A stretch of DNA of 64,000 bases from contig CM068372.1 in assembly GCA_034769895.1 (NCBI GenBank), positions 242,196,343 through 242,260,342 on the forward strand, given 5' to 3'. Numbering within the stretch: the first letter of the stretch is position 1; each line of letters opens with the position of its first letter. A program made the position numbers and the translations under genes. This stretch comes from Magicicada septendecula (Eukaryota; Arthropoda; Insecta; Hemiptera; Cicadidae). This document shows, piece after piece, positions 22,450 to 35,982 of this stretch. Under the pieces are notes generated by a model. That model searched no databases. It saw only the letters and a list, made by a program, of their open reading frames with translations, and was not told the origin of the DNA.

Positions 22450-23123
22450 ATGAGATTTATAAAACATATCTAAGATTTATATTTAAAATCATTTTTGAAA
22501 TAAAATATTTTCATAGAACCTACTAACGCTGGGGAAATCTGAGGAGCCAATCAGAGTTGGGCCTACTTGTCACTCTGCTGAATTTGGTGGAAAGCCCTGT
22601 CACTGTCGTCAAAGTATCAGCCTTGACAGGGTCCTCTTTTTCTGCAAAATGGGAGAGGAGGCTTGAGATGGAGTGAGTGACATGGTCCCCACCTCAATGA
22701 AGAACCCATTGTTTTATAAAAATATATTTAAATTTTGAAAACTGAAAATTCTTTTCTTGTTGTAAATATTTATATTTTATAATCAAAATGACTTTATCAA
22801 AAAACAAACATTATTTTTTTATAATAAGTACTTACATATGTTTCTTAATATGCTTACTTTTTCTTCAATGTTGATCATTTCCAAACATTCTGACAAAATT
22901 GTACCTACAGAACAGTTAACATTCCCCAGGTTTCCATTTCTGCTAATTTCTCATTACACCTTCCACTGACGTATTATTAACCATTTCATAAACTATTGTA
23001 TAATCTTTTCAGATTTTGTGGTACAAAATCTGAAATTTTCAGATTGCCTGGCAACAAAATTATTTTATTTTCAACAATTACCATTGTTTGAAAAAGTTTA
23101 AATGAATTTTCAAGTACTTTACT
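22450..23123 (+). repeat. C block 1 (exon-bearing segment)
   Basis: A segment of about 675 bp starting ATGAGATTTATAAAACAT and ending TTTTCAAGTACTTTACTC. It carries an exon-like piece on the minus strand, a perfect 11-bp stem hairpin with GGT loop at 23009-23033 (TCAGATTTTGT / ACAAAATCTGA), and AT-rich filler. This copy has small differences from the other four, for example TCTTG-side substitutions and a missing GAT near 22874. Confidence 0.88.
22567..22641 (-). other. Exon-like captured fragment, copy 1
   Basis: On the minus strand a pyrimidine-rich acceptor (CCTCCTCTCCCATTTTGCAG) precedes 75 bases, followed by a GTAGG donor. Only one of the three frames is open. It reads KEDPVKADTL at the start and FSRVT at the end, with phase-1 introns on both sides. 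In this copy the last exon base is A instead of G. The parent gene is not recognised. Confidence 0.5.
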
Positions 23124-23921
23124 CTTGTTAAAACATAAAAGTTTGCTGGTAAACTACCCCTTCCCCTTAACTGATCTTCACCAAAATCTAAAGGCCTTGA
23201 GTCCTCTACAATTCACTGACGTATGCAAAAAATTATTTGATTCTGTTTGAATTTGCGGCAGTTATCGTTTGCCATAGAAAATACGCTTGATAAAAAACGT
23301 TGCAGGTAAACTACCCCTTCCCCTCAACCGATCTTCACCAAAAACAATAGGTCTTGAGTACTCTACAAATCAGGGCTGTATGCAGAAAATTATTTGATTC
23401 TGTTTGAATTTGCGGCTGTTATCGTTTGCCATATAAAATACCCTTGTTAAAAAAACGTTGTAGGTAAACTACCCCTTTCCCTTAACCGATCTTCACCAAA
23501 AACAATAGGTCTTGAGAACTCTACAATTCAGGGCTGCATGCGAAACATTATTTGATTCTGTTTGAATTTGCGGCTGTTATCGTTTGCCAAACAAAAAAAT
23601 TTCCCTTGATAAAAAAAAACGTTGCAGGTAAACTACCCCTTCCCCTCAACCGATCTTCACCAAAAACAATACGTCGCGAGTACTCTACAAATCAGGGCTG
23701 TATGCAAAAAATTATTTGATTCTGTTTGAATTTGCGGCAGTTATCGTTTGCCATAGAAAATACGCTTGATAAAAAAACGTTGCAGGTAAACTACCCCTTC
23801 CCCTCAACCGATCTTCACCAAAAACAAAAGGTCTTGAGTCCTCTACAAATCAGGGCTGTGTGCAAAAAATTATTTGATTCTGTTTGAATTTGCGGCAGTT
23901 ATCGTTTGCCATAGAAAAAAA
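23124..23921 (+). repeat. Monomer run M4
   Basis: About five monomers, mostly of the short type (GTTAAAAAAACGTT). Confidence 0.9.
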
Positions 23922-24080
23922 ATCTACAGATACACACACAGACAGACACACACACACAGACACTTTTCGGAAAACGACTTTTTTTCATGTTTTGAGTGTA
24001 GTAGAATCAGAATCTGCAATAATCTCGAACACGATTTTTTTTGCCATCACCATACTTCCATTCCTTAAGGAATATGGAAG
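23922..24080 (+). repeat. R block 2
   Basis: Microsatellite with AC bias, complete right part; the final GGAAGT is GGAAGC. It is followed directly by the inner part of an L block, so the hairpin start of that L block is deleted. Confidence 0.88.
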
Positions 24081-24248
24081 CAAATAAAAAATATTATCCC
24101 CTCCCCCTTCAACTATAATTTTGATTTATAGAAAATTACCCCCAGCCCATTCAACTAGCCTCTTCATTTATAGATATTTCATCTACGTTTCTACAGTGGA
24201 TTATTAAGATCTTATCAGGATACTTTATCAAAATTAAGTACTTTACTC
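24081..24248 (+). repeat. L block 3 (5'-truncated)
   Basis: It matches the last 165 bases of the medium L block, starting at the AAAAATATTATCCCC sequence, and lacks the hairpin and ACTTCC start. Confidence 0.85.
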
Positions 24249-24430
24249 ATGTTACAACAAAAAATGTTTCAGGTAAACTGCCCTTTCCCCGTAACCGATC
24301 TTCACCAAAATCAACAGACATTGAGTTCTCTATAGCTCAGGCACATATGTAAAAAATTATTTGATTCTGTTTGAATTTACGGCAGTTATGGTTCGTCATA
24401 TAAAAAATTACCCATGTTAAAACATAAAAC
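24249..24430 (+). repeat. Monomer run M5
   Basis: Single monomer before the C block, nearly identical to 22269-22449. Confidence 0.88.
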
Positions 24431-25108
24431 ATGAGATTTATAAAACATATCTAAGATTTATATTTAAAATCATTTTTGAAATAAAATATTTTCATAGAAC
24501 CTACTAACGCTGGGGAAATCTGAGGAGCCAATCAGAGTTGGGCCTACCTGTCACTCTGCTGAATTTGGTGGAAAGCCCTGTCACTGTCGTCAAAGTATCA
24601 GCCTTGACAGGGTCCTCTTTTTCTGCAAAATGGGAGAGGAGGCTTGAGATGGAGTGAGTGACATGGTCCCCACCTCAATGAAGAACCCATTGTTTTATAA
24701 AAATATATTTAAATTTTGAAAACTGAAAATTCTTTTCTTGTTGTAAATATTTATATTATATAATCAAAATGACTTTATCAAAAAACAAACATTATTTTTT
24801 TATAATAAGTACTTACATATGTTTCTTAATATGCTTACTTTTTCTTCAATGTTGATGATCATTTCCAAACATTCTGACAAAATTGTATCTACAGAACAGT
24901 TAACATTCCCCAGGTTTCCATTTCTGCTAATTTCTCATTACACCTTCCACTGACGTATTATTAACCATTTCATAAACTATCGTATAATCTTTTCAGATTT
25001 TGTGGTACAAAATCTGAAATTTTCAGACTGCCTGGCAACAAAATTATTTTATTTTCAACAATTACCATTGTTTGAAAAAGTTTAAATGAATTTTCAAGTA
25101 CTTTACTC
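24431..25108 (+). repeat. C block 2
   Basis: Second exon-bearing segment, about 1,980 bp after the first and nearly identical, including the 25-bp hairpin region. Confidence 0.88.
24548..24622 (-). other. Exon-like captured fragment, copy 2
   Basis: Same 75 bases with acceptor and an intact GACAG|GTAGG donor. Confidence 0.5.
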
Positions 25109-27036
25109 TTGTTAAAACGTAAAAGGTTGCAGGTAAACTACCCCTTCCCCTTAATTGATCTTCACCAAAATCTAAAGGCCTTGAGTCCTCTACAATTCAC
25201 TGACGTATGCAAAAAATTATTTGATTCTGTTTGAATTTGCGGCAGTTATCGTTTGCCATAGAAAATACGCTTGATAAAAAACGTTGCAGGTAAACTACCC
25301 CTTTCCCCTCAACCGATCTTCACCAAAAACAATAGGTCTTGAGTACTCTACAAATCAAGGCTGTATGCAGAAAATTATTTGATTCTGTTTGAATTTGCGG
25401 CTGTTATCGTTTGCCATAGAAAATACCCTTGTTAAAAAAACGTTGTAGGTAAACTACCCCTTTCCCTTAACCGATCTTCACCAAAAACAATAGATCTTGA
25501 GAACTCTACAATTCAGGGCTGTATGCGAAACATTATTTGATTCTGTTTGACTTTGCGGCTCTTATCGTTTGCCAAAAAAAAAAAATTTCCCTTGATAAAA
25601 AAAAACCGTTGCAGGTAAACTACCCCTTTCCCTCAACCGATCTTCACCAAAAACAACCGGTCGCGAGTACTCTACAAATCAGGGCTGTATGCAAAAAATT
25701 ATTTGATTCTGTTTGAATTTGCGGCAGTTATCGTTTGCCATAAAAATACGCTTGATAAAAAACGTTGCAGGTAAACTACCCCTTCCCCTCAACCGATCTT
25801 CACCAAAAACAATAGGTCTTGAGTACTCTACAAATCAGGGCAGTATGCAGAAAACTATTTGATTCTGTTTGAATTTGCGGCTGTTATCGTTTGCCATAGA
25901 AAATACCCTTGTTAAAAAAACGTTTTAGGTAAACTACCCCTTTCCCTTAACCGATCTTCACCAAAAACAATGGGTCTTGAGAACTCTACAATCTAGGGCT
26001 GTATGCAAATAATCTTTTGATTCTGTTTGAATTTGCGGCTGTTATCGTTTGCCATAGGAAATACCCTTGTTAAAACATAAAACGTTACAGGTAAACTACC
26101 CCTTTCCCTTAACCGATCTTCACCAAAAACAATAGGTCTTGAGAACTCTACAATTCAGGGCTGTATGCGAAACATTATTTGATTCTGTTTGAATTTGCGG
26201 CTGTTATCGTTTGCCAAAAAAAAAAAAATTTCCCTTGATAAAAAAAACCGTTGCAGGTAAACTACCCCTTTCCCTTAACCGATCTTCACCAAAAACATCA
26301 GGTCGCGAGTACTCTACAAATCAGGGCTGTATGCAAAAAATTATTTGATTCTGTTTGAATTTGGGGCAGTTATCGTTTGCCATAGAAAATACGCTTGATA
26401 AAAAACGTTGCAGGTAAACTACCCCTTCCCCTCAACCGATCTTCACCAAAAACAATAGGTCTTGAGTACTCTACTAATCAGGGCTGTATGCAGAAAACTA
26501 TTTGATTCTGTTTGAATTTGCGGCTGTTATCGTTTGGCATAGAAAATACCCTTGTTAAAAAAACGTTGTAGGTAAACTACCCCTTTCCCTTAACCGATCT
26601 TCACCAAAAACAATGGGTCTTGAGAACTCTACAATTTAGGGCTGTATGCAAATAATCTTTTGATTCTGTTTGAATTTGCGGCTGTTATCGTTTGCCATAG
26701 GAAATACCCTTGTTAAAACATAAAACGTTACAGGTAAACTACCCCTTTCCCTTAACCGATCTTCACCAAAAACAATAGGTCTTGAGAACTCTACAATTCA
26801 GGGCTGTATGCGAAACATTATTTGATTCTGTTTGAATTTGCGGCTGTTATCGTTTGCCAAAAAAAAAAAATTTCCCTTGATAAAAAAAAAACCGTTGCAG
26901 GTAAACTACCCCTTTCCCTCAACCGATCTTCACCAAAAACAATAGGTCGCGAGTCCTCTACAAAAAAGGGCTGTGTGCAAAAAATTATTTGATTCTGTTT
27001 GAATTTGCGGCAGTTATCGTTTGCCATAGAAAAAAA
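25109..27036 (+). repeat. Monomer run M6
   Basis: About 12 monomers. A short order of monomer variants repeats within the run (compare 25740-26240 with 26380-26870), showing a small higher-order repeat. Confidence 0.9.
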
Positions 27037-27188
27037 ATCTACAGACACACAGACAGACAGACACACACACAGACACTTTTCGGAAAACGACTTTTTTTCA
27101 TGTTTTGAGTGTAGTAGAATCAGAATCTGCAATAATCTCGAACACGATTTTTTTTGCCATCACCATCATCCTTAAGGAATATGGAAGT
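27037..27188 (+). repeat. R block 3
   Basis: Ten bases (ACTTCCATTC) are deleted from the end palindrome, leaving CATCATCCTTAAGGAATATGGAAGT. Confidence 0.9.
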
Positions 27189-27192
27189 AAAT

Positions 27193-27428
27193 ATCGGTAT
27201 GGAGAACCATACACGACTTCCATATTCTAAGATTTATATTTAAAATCATTTTCAGCCAAACAGCCAGGCTGTGTCTTACCTGCCTTTTTATTGCTGTATT
27301 AAATGAAAAATATTATATTACATTAAAATGAAAAAATTATAATTTTATTGCCTGGCAACAAAATTATTTTATTTTTAACAATTACCATTGTTTCAAAAAG
27401 TTTAAATAAATTTTCAAGTACTTTACTC
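27193..27428 (+). repeat. L block 4 (short form)
   Basis: Hairpin and ACTTCCATATTC start, then CAGCCAAACAGCCAG joined to the AT-rich CTTACCTGCC segment and ending in CTTTACTC. Confidence 0.88.
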
Positions 27429-28232
27429 TTGTTAAAACGTAAAAGGTTGCAGGTAAACTACCCCTTCCCCTTAACCGATCTTCACCAAAATCGAAAGTCA
27501 TTGAGACCTCTACAATTCAGGGACGTATGCAAAAACTTATTTGATTTTGTTTCAATTTGCGGCTGTTATCGTTTGCCATAGAAAATACGCTTGATAAAAA
27601 AACGTTGCAGGTAAACTACCCCTTCCCCTCCACCGATCTTCACCAAAAACAATAGTTCCTGAGTACTCTACAAATAAGGGCTGTATGCAAAACATTATTT
27701 GATTCTGTTTGAATTTACGGCTGTTATCGTTTGCCATAGAAAATACCCTTGTTAAAAAAACGTTGCAGGTAAACTACCCCTTTCCCTCAACCGATCTTCA
27801 CCAAAAACAATAGGTCTTGAGAACTCTACAATTTAGGGCTGTATGCAAATAATCGTTTGATTCTGTTTGAATTTGCGGCTGTTATCGTTTGCCATAGGAA
27901 ATACCCTTGTTAAAACATAAAACGTTACAGGTAAACTACCCCTTTCCCTTAACCGATCTTCACCAAAATCAACAGATCTTGAGAACTCTACAACTCAGGG
28001 CCGTATGCGAAACATTATTTGATTCTGTTTGAATTTGCGGCTGTTATCGTTTGCCAAACAAACAAAATTACCCTTGCTAAAAAAAAACCGTTGCAGGTAA
28101 ACTACCCCTTTCCCTTAACCGATCTTCACCAAAAACAACAGGTCGCGAGTACTCTGCAAATCAGGGCTGCATGCAAAAAATTATTTGATTCTGTTTGAAT
28201 TTGCGGCAGTTATCGTTTGCCATAGAAAAAAA
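27429..28232 (+). repeat. Monomer run M7
   Basis: About five monomers between the short L block and R4. Confidence 0.9.
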
Positions 28233-28248
28233 ATCTACAGACAGACAC

Positions 28249-28279
<31 letters not shown>

Positions 28280-28410
28280 CACACACAGACACTTTTCGGA
28301 AAACGACTTTTTTTCATGTTTTGAGTGTAGTAGAATCAGAATCTGCAATAATCTCGAACACGATTTTTTTTGCCATCACCATACTTCCATTCCTTAAGGA
28401 ATATGGAAGT
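28233..28410 (+). repeat. R block 4
   Basis: Long ACAG tract (about 28235-28290). It is followed not by an L block but by AAAAATTAC, which continues the monomer in phase. Confidence 0.9.
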
Positions 28411-28700
28411 AAAAATTACACTTGTTTAAAAAAAAAAACCGTTGCAGGTAAACTACCCCTTTCGCTTAACCGATCTTCACCAAAATCAATAGATCTTGAA
28501 AATTCAACAAATCAGGACTACATGCAAAAAATTATTTGATTCTGTTTGAATTTGCGACTTTTATCGTTTGCCATAAAAAATACCATTTTAAAACATAAAA
28601 CGTTGCAGGTAAACTACCCCTTTCCCTTAACCGATCTTCACCTAAAACAATAGGTCTTGAGTACGCTACAGATCAGGGCTGTATGCAAAACATTATTTGC
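28411..28700 (+). repeat. Monomer run M8a
   Basis: Nearly two monomers, ending in CATTATTTGC where a truncated L block begins. Confidence 0.88.
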
Positions 28701-28788
28701 ATATAGATATTTCATCTACGTTTCTACAGTGGATTACTATGAGCTTCTTATCAGGATACTTTATTTATAAAAATTAAGTACTTTACTC
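28701..28788 (+). repeat. Truncated L block
   Basis: Only the last 88 bases of the long L block are present, from ATAGATATTTCATC to CTTTACTC. Confidence 0.85.
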
Positions 28789-30737
28789 TTGTTAAATCAT
28801 AAAATGTTTCAGGTAAACTACCCCTTTCTCTTAACCGATCTTCTCCAAAATCAACAGACCTTCCGTCCTCTACAATTCAGGGAAGCATGCAAAAAAAATA
28901 TTTGATTCTGTCTGAATGTGCGGCACTTATCGTTCGTCATGGAAACATTTCTCTTGTTACAACGTAAAATGTTGCAGGTAAACTATCCCTTTCCCTTAAC
29001 TGATCTTCACCAAAATCAATAGACCTTGAGCTCTCTGCAACTCAGGAAAGAGTGCAAAAAATTATTTGATTCTCATTGAATTTTCGGCAGTTATCGTTCG
29101 TCATAAAAAAATTACCCTTTTTAAAACATAAAACGTTGCTCATAAACTACCCCTTCCCTTAACCGATCTTCAACAAAATCAACAGACCTTCAGTTCTCTT
29201 TAGTTCAAAAAGGTATGCAAAAACCTCGTTGATTCTGTTTGAATTTACGGCAGTTATCGTTCGTCATATAAAAAATTACCCTTGTTAAAACATAAAATGT
29301 TGCTGGTAAACTACCCCTTTCCCTTAACCGATCTTCACCAACACCAATAGGTATTGAGAACTCTACAATACAAAGCTGTATGCAAAACATCATTTGATTC
29401 TGTTTGAATTTGCGGCTGTTATCGTTTACTATGGAAAAAATTACCCTTGAAAAAAAAAACCGTTGCTGGTAAACTACCCCTTTCCCTTAACCGATCTTCA
29501 CCAAAAACGACAGGTCTTGGGTACTCTACAATTCAGGCTTGTATGCAAACAATTATTTGATTTTGTTTGAATTTGCGGCTCTTATCGTTTGCCATAGAAA
29601 ACACCCTTGATAAAACATAAAACGTTGCTGGTAAACTACCCTATTCCATTAATCGATCTTCACCAATAACAATAGGTCTTGAGAACTCTACAATTCAGGG
29701 CTGTATGCAAAACATTAGTTGATTCTCTTTGAACTTACGGCAGTTATCGTTCGTCACAGAAAAAATACCCATGTTAAAACATAAAACGTTGCAGGTAAAC
29801 TACCCCTTTCCCTTAACCGATCTTCACCAAAATCAACAGATCTTGAGAACTCTACAACTCAGGGCCGTATGCGAAACATTATTTGATTCTGTTTGAATTT
29901 GCGGCTGTTATCGTTTGCCAAACAAACAAAATTTCCCTTGATAAAAAAAACCGTTGCAGGTAAACTACCCCTTTCCCTTAACCGATCTTCACCAAAAACA
30001 TCAGGTCGCGAGTACTCTACAAATCAGGGCTGTATGCAAAAAATTATTTGATTCTGTTTGAATTTGGGGCAGTTATCGTTTGCCATAGAAAATACGCTTG
30101 ATAAAAAACGTTGCAGGTAAACTACCCCTTCCCCTCAACCGATCTTCACCAAAAACAATAGGTCTTGAGTACTCTACAAATCAGGGCTGTATGCAGAAAA
30201 CTATTTGATTCTGTTTGAATTTGTGGCTGTTATCGTTTGGCATAGAAAATACCCTTGTTAAAAAAACGTTGTAGGTAAACTACCCCTTTCCCTTAACCGA
30301 TCTTCACCAAAAACAATGGGTCTTGAGAACTCTACAATTTAGGGCTGTATGCAAATAATCTTTTGATTCTGTTTGAATTTGCGGCTGTTATCGTTTGCCA
30401 TAGGAAATACCCTTGTTAAAACATAAAACGTTACAGGTAAACTACCCCTTTCCCTTAACCGATCTTCACCAAAAACAATAGGTCTTGAGAACTCTACAAT
30501 TCAGGGCTGTATGCGAAACATTATTTGATTCTGTTTGAATTTGCGGCTGTTATCGTTTGCCAAAAAAAAAAATTTCCCTTGATAAAAAAAAACCGTTGCA
30601 GGTAAACTACCCCTTTCCCTCAACCGATCTTCACCAAAAACAATAGGTCGCGAGTCCTCTACAAAAAAGGGCTGTGTGCAAAAAATTATTTGATTCTGTT
30701 TGAATTTGCGGAAGTTATCGTTTGCCATAGAAAAAAA
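28789..30737 (+). repeat. Monomer run M8b
   Basis: About 12 monomers. The first part matches the variant order that follows the long L blocks elsewhere (for example 37259 onward); the last part matches 26.1-27.0 kb. Confidence 0.9.
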
Positions 30738-30895
30738 ATCTACAGACACACAGACAGACAGACACACACACAGACACTTTTCGGAAAACGACTTTTTTTC
30801 ATGTTTTGAGTGTAGTAGAATCAGAATCTGCAATAATCTCGAACACGATTTTTTTTGCCATCACCATACTTCCATTCCTTAAGGAATATGGAAGT
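30738..30895 (+). repeat. R block 5
   Basis: Matches R3 but with the complete end palindrome, so R3's deletion occurred after, or apart from, the 3.7-kb duplication. Confidence 0.9.
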
Positions 30896-30899
30896 AAAT

Positions 30900-31135
30900 A
30901 TCGGTATGGAGAACCATACATGACTTCCATATTCTAAGATTTATATTTAAAATCATTTTCAGCCAAACAGCCAGGCTGTGTCTTACCTGCCTTTTTATTG
31001 CTGTATTAAATGAAAAATATTATATTACATTAAAATGAAAAAATTATAATTTTATTGCCTGGCAACAAAATTATTTTATTTTTAACAATTACCATTGTTT
31101 CAAAAAGTTTAAATAAATTTTCAAGTACTTTACTC
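30900..31135 (+). repeat. L block 5 (short form)
   Basis: Near-identical to L4, 3,707 bp downstream. Confidence 0.88.
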
Positions 31136-31939
31136 TTGTTAAAACGTAAAAGGTTGCAGGTAAACTACCCCTTCCCCTTAACCGATCTTCACCAAAATCG
31201 AAAGTCATTGAGACCTCTACAATTCAGGGACGTATGCAAAAACTTATTTGATTTTGTTTCAATTTGCGGCTGTTATCGTTTGCCATAGAAAATACGCTTG
31301 ATAAAAAAACGTTGCAGGTAAACTACCCCTTCCCCTCCACCGATCTTCACCAAAAACAATAGTTCCTGAGTACTCTACAAATAAGGGCTGTATGCAAAAC
31401 ATTATTTGATTCTGTTTGAATTTACGGCTGTTATCGTTTGCCATAGAAAATACCCTTGTTAAAAAAACGTTGCAGGTAAACTACCCCTTTCCCTCAACCG
31501 ATCTTCACCAAAAACAATAGGTCTTGAGAACTCTACAATTTAGGGCTGTATGCAAATAATCGTTTGATTCTGTTTGAATTTGCGGCTGTTATCGTTTGCC
31601 ATAGGAAATACCCTTGTTAAAACATAAAACGTTACAGGTAAACTACCCCTTTCCCTTAACCGATCTTCACCACAATCAACAGATCTTGAGAACTCTACAA
31701 CTCAGGGCCGTATGCGAAACATTATTTGATTCTGTTTGAATTTGCGGCTGTTATCGTTTGCCAAACAAACAAAATTACCCTTGCTAAAAAAAAACCGTTG
31801 CAGGTAAACTACCCCTTTCCCTTAACCGATCTTCACCAAAAACAACAGGTCGCGAGTACTCTGCAAATCAGGGCTGCATGCAAAAAATTATTTGATTCTG
31901 TTTGAATTTGCGGCAGTTATCGTTTGCCATAGAAAAAAA
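31136..31939 (+). repeat. Monomer run M9
   Basis: Near-identical to M7. Confidence 0.9.
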
Positions 31940-31955
31940 ATCTACAGACAGACAC

Positions 31956-31986
<31 letters not shown>

Positions 31987-32117
31987 CACACACAGACACT
32001 TTTCGGAAAACGACTTTTTTTCATGTTTTGAGTGTAGTAGAATCAGAATCTGCAATAATCTCGAACACGATTTTTTTTGCCATCACCATACTTCCATTCC
32101 TTAAGGAATATGGAAGT
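31940..32117 (+). repeat. R block 6
   Basis: Near-identical to R4, with the long ACAG tract. Confidence 0.9.
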
Positions 32118-32406
32118 AAAAATTACACTTGTTAAAAAAAAAAAACCGTTGCAGGTAAACTACCCCTTTCCTTTACCGATCTTCACCAAAATCAATAGAT
32201 CTTGAATATTCAACAAATCAGGACTACATGCAAAAAATTATTTGATTCTGTTTGAATTTGCGACTTTTATCGTTTGCCATAAAAAATACCATTTTAAAAC
32301 ATAAAACGTTGCAGGTAAACTACCCCTTTCCCTTAACCGATCTTCACCTAAAACAATAGGTCTTGAGTACGCTACAGATCAGGGCTGTATGCAAAACATT
32401 ATTTGC
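32118..32406 (+). repeat. Monomer run M10a
   Basis: Copy of M8a with a few indels. Confidence 0.88.
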
Positions 32407-32494
32407 ATATAGATATTTCATCTACGTTTCTACAGTGGATTACTATGAGCTTCTTATCAGGATACTTTATTTATAAAAATTAAGTACTTTACTC
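32407..32494 (+). repeat. Truncated L block
   Basis: Copy of 28701-28788. Confidence 0.85.
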
Positions 32495-34441
32495 TTGTTA
32501 AATCATAAAATGTTTCAGGTAAACTACCCCTTTCTCTTAACCGATCTTCTCCAAAATCAACAGACCTTCCGTCCTCTACAATTCAGGGAAGCATGCAAAA
32601 AAAATATTTGATTCTGTCTGAATGTGCGGCACTTATCGTTCGTCATGGAAACATTTCTCTTGTTACAACGTAAAATGTTGCAGGTAAACTATCCCTTTCC
32701 CTTAACTGATCTTCACCAAAATCAATAGACCTTGAGCTCTCTGCAACTCAGGAAAGAGTGCAAAAAATTATTTGATTCACATTGAATTTTCGGCAGTTAT
32801 CGTTCGTCATAAAAAAATTACCCTTTTTAAAACATAAAACGTTGCTCATAAACTACCCCTTCCCTTAACCGATCTTCAACAAAATCAACAGACCTTCAGT
32901 TCTCTTTAGTTCAAAAAGGTATGCAAAAACCTCGTTGATTCTGTTTGAATTGACGGCAGTTATCGTTCGTCATATAAAAAATTACCCTTGTTAAAACATA
33001 AAATGTTGCTGGTAAACTACCCCTTTCCCTTAACCGATTTTCACCAACACCAATAGGTATTGAGAACTCTACAATACAAAGCTGTATGCAAAACATCATT
33101 TGATTCTGTTTGAATTTGCGGCTGTTATCGTTTACTATGGAAAAAATTACCCTTGAAAAAAAAAACCGTTGCTGGTAAACTACCCCTTTCCCTTAACCGA
33201 TCTTCACCAAAAACGACAGGTCTTGGGTACTCTACAATTCAGGCTTGTATGCAAACAATTATTTGATTTTGTTTGAATTTGCGGCTCTTATCGTTTGCCA
33301 TAGAAAACACCCTTGATAAAACATAAAACGTTGCTGGTAAACTACCCTATTCCATTAATCGATCTTCACCAATAACAATAGGTCTTGAGAACTCTACAAT
33401 TCAGGGCTGTATGCAAAACATTAGTTGATTCTCTTTGAACTTACGGCAGTTATCGTTCGTCACAGAAAAAATACCCATGTTAAAACATAAAACGTTGCAG
33501 GTAAACTACCCCTTTCCCTTAACCGATCTTCACCAAAAACAATAGGTCTTTAGTACTCAACAAAACAGGGCAGTATGCAAAAACGTATTTGATTCTGTTT
33601 GAATTTGCGGCTCTTATCGTTTGCCATAGATAATACCATTTTAAAACATAAAACTTTGCAGGTAAACTACCCCTTTCCCTTAACCGATCTTCACCAAAAA
33701 CGATAGGTCTTGAGAACTCTACAATTCAGGATTTTATGTAAAATATTATATGATTTTGTTTGAATTTGCGGCTGTTATCGTTTGCCATACAAAATACCCT
33801 TGATAAAACAAAAAACGTGGCAGGTAAACTACCCCTTTCCCTCAAACGATCTTCACCAAAAACAATAGGTCTTTAGTACTCAAGAAATCAGGGCTGTATG
33901 CAAAATCTAACTGATTCTGTTTGAATTTGCGGCTCTTATCGTTTGCCATAGAAAATACCCTTGTTAAAAAAACGTTGCAGGTAAACTACCCCTTTCCCTC
34001 AACCGATCTTCACCAAAAAAAATATGTCTTGAGAACTCTACAATTTAGGGCTGTATGCAAATAATATTTTGATTCTGTTTGAATTTGCGGCTGTTATCGT
34101 TTGCCATAGGAAATACCCTTGTTAAAACATAAAACGTTACAGGTAAACTACCCCTTTCCCTTAACCGATCTTCACAAAAAAAAATAGGTCTTGAGAACTC
34201 TACAATCCAGGGCTGTATACGAAACATTATTTAATTCTGTTTGAATTTGCGGCTGTTATCGTTTGCCACAAAAAAAAATTTCCCTTGATAAAAAAAACCG
34301 TTGCAGGTAAACTACCCCTTTCCCTCAACCGATCTTCAGCAACAACAACAGGTCGCGAGTACTCTACAAATCAGGGCTGTATGCAAAAAATTATTTGATT
34401 CTGTTTTAATTTGCGGCAGTTATCGTTTACCATAGAAAAAT
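32495..34441 (+). repeat. Monomer run M10b
   Basis: About 12 monomers; the match to M8b ends near 33530. It runs directly into an L block without an R block. Confidence 0.9.
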
Positions 34442-34678
34442 ATCGGTATGGAGAACCATACATGACTTCCATATTCTAAGATTTATATTTAAAATCATTT
34501 TCAGCCAAACAGCCAGGCTGAGTCTTACCTGCCTTTTTATTGCTGTATTAAATGAAAAATATTATATTACATTAAAATGAAAAAATTATAATTTTATTGC
34601 CTGGCAACAAAATTATTTTATTTTTAACAATTACCATTGTTTCAAAAAGTTTAAATAAATTTTCAAGTACTTTACTCT
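34442..34678 (+). repeat. L block 6 (short form, no R block before it)
   Basis: It follows a monomer at ACCATAGAAAAAT, the same point where R blocks normally begin. This shows that L can join a monomer without R. Confidence 0.88.
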
Positions 34679-35800
34679 TGTTAAAACGTAAAAGGTTGCA
34701 GGTAAACTACCCCTTCCCCTTAACCGATCTTCACCAAAATCGAAAGTCATTGAGACCTCTACAATTCAGGGACGTATGTAAAAAATTATTTGATTCTGTT
34801 TGAACTTGCGGCTGTTATCGTTTGCCATAGAAAATACGCTTGATAAAAAAACGTTGCAGGTAAACTACCCCTTCCCCTTAACCGATCTTCACCAAAAACA
34901 ATAGGTCTTGAGTACTCTACAAGTCAGGGCTGTATGCAAAACATTATTTGATTCTGTTTGAATTTGCGGCTGTTATCGTTTGCCATAGAAAATACCCTTG
35001 TTAAAAAAACGTTGCAGGTAAACTACCCCTTTCCCTCAACCGATCTTCACCAAAAACAATAGGTCTTGAGAACTCTACAATTTAGGGCTGTATGCAAATA
35101 ATCTTTTGATTCTGTTTGAATTTGCGGCTGTTATCGTTTGCCATAGGAAATACCATTGTTAAAACATAAAACGTTACAGGTAAACTACCCCTTTCCCTTA
35201 ACCGATCTTCACCAAAAACAAAAAGTCTTGAGTACTCTACAAATCAGGGCTGTATGCAAAACATTATTTGATTCTGTTTGAATTTGCGGCTGTTATCGTT
35301 TGCCATAGAAAATACCCTTGTTAAAAAAACGTTGCTGGTAAACTACCCTTTTCCCTCAACCGAACTTCACCAAAAACAATAGGTCTTGAGAACTCTACAA
35401 TTTAGGGCTGTATGCAAATAATCTTTTGATTCTGTTTCAATTTGCGGCTGTTATCGTTTGCCATAAGAAATACCCTTGTTAAAACATAAAACGTTACAGG
35501 TAAACTACCCCTTTCCCTTAACCGATCTTCACCAAAATCAACAGATCTTGAGAACTATACAATTCAGGGCTGTATGCGAAACATTATTTGATTCTGTTTG
35601 AATTTGCGGCTGTTATCGTTTGCCAAACAAACAAAATTACCCTTGCTAAAAAAAACCGTTGCAGGTAAACTACCCCTTTCCCTCAAACGATCTTCACCAA
35701 AAACAATAGGTCGCGAGTACTCTGCAAATCAGGGCTGCATGCAAAAAATTATTTGATTCTATTTGAATTTGCGGCAGTTATCGTTTGCCATAGAAAAAAA
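34679..35800 (+). repeat. Monomer run M11
   Basis: About seven monomers. Confidence 0.9.
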
Positions 35801-35977
35801 ATCTACAGAAGACAGACAGACAGACAGACACACAGACAGACAGACACACACACAGACACTTTTCGGAAAACGACTTTTTTTCATGTTTTGAGTGTAGTAG
35901 AATCAGAATCTGCAATAATCTCGAACACGATTTTTTTTGCCATCACCATACTTCCATTCCTTAAGGAATATGGAAGT
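35801..35977 (+). repeat. R block 7 (first of a tandem pair)
   Basis: Microsatellite preceded by ATCTACAGAAGACAG; complete end palindrome. A second R block starts five bases later. Confidence 0.9.
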
Positions 35978-35982
35978 AAAAA

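Noticed and set aside
23009..23060. The 11-bp stem hairpin followed by CTGG as a Helitron 3' end (hairpin plus CTRR)
   Set aside because: The sequence after it (TTGCCTGGCAAC) is shared with segments lacking the C block and the junction lies before CTGG, so it does not mark a clean element end.
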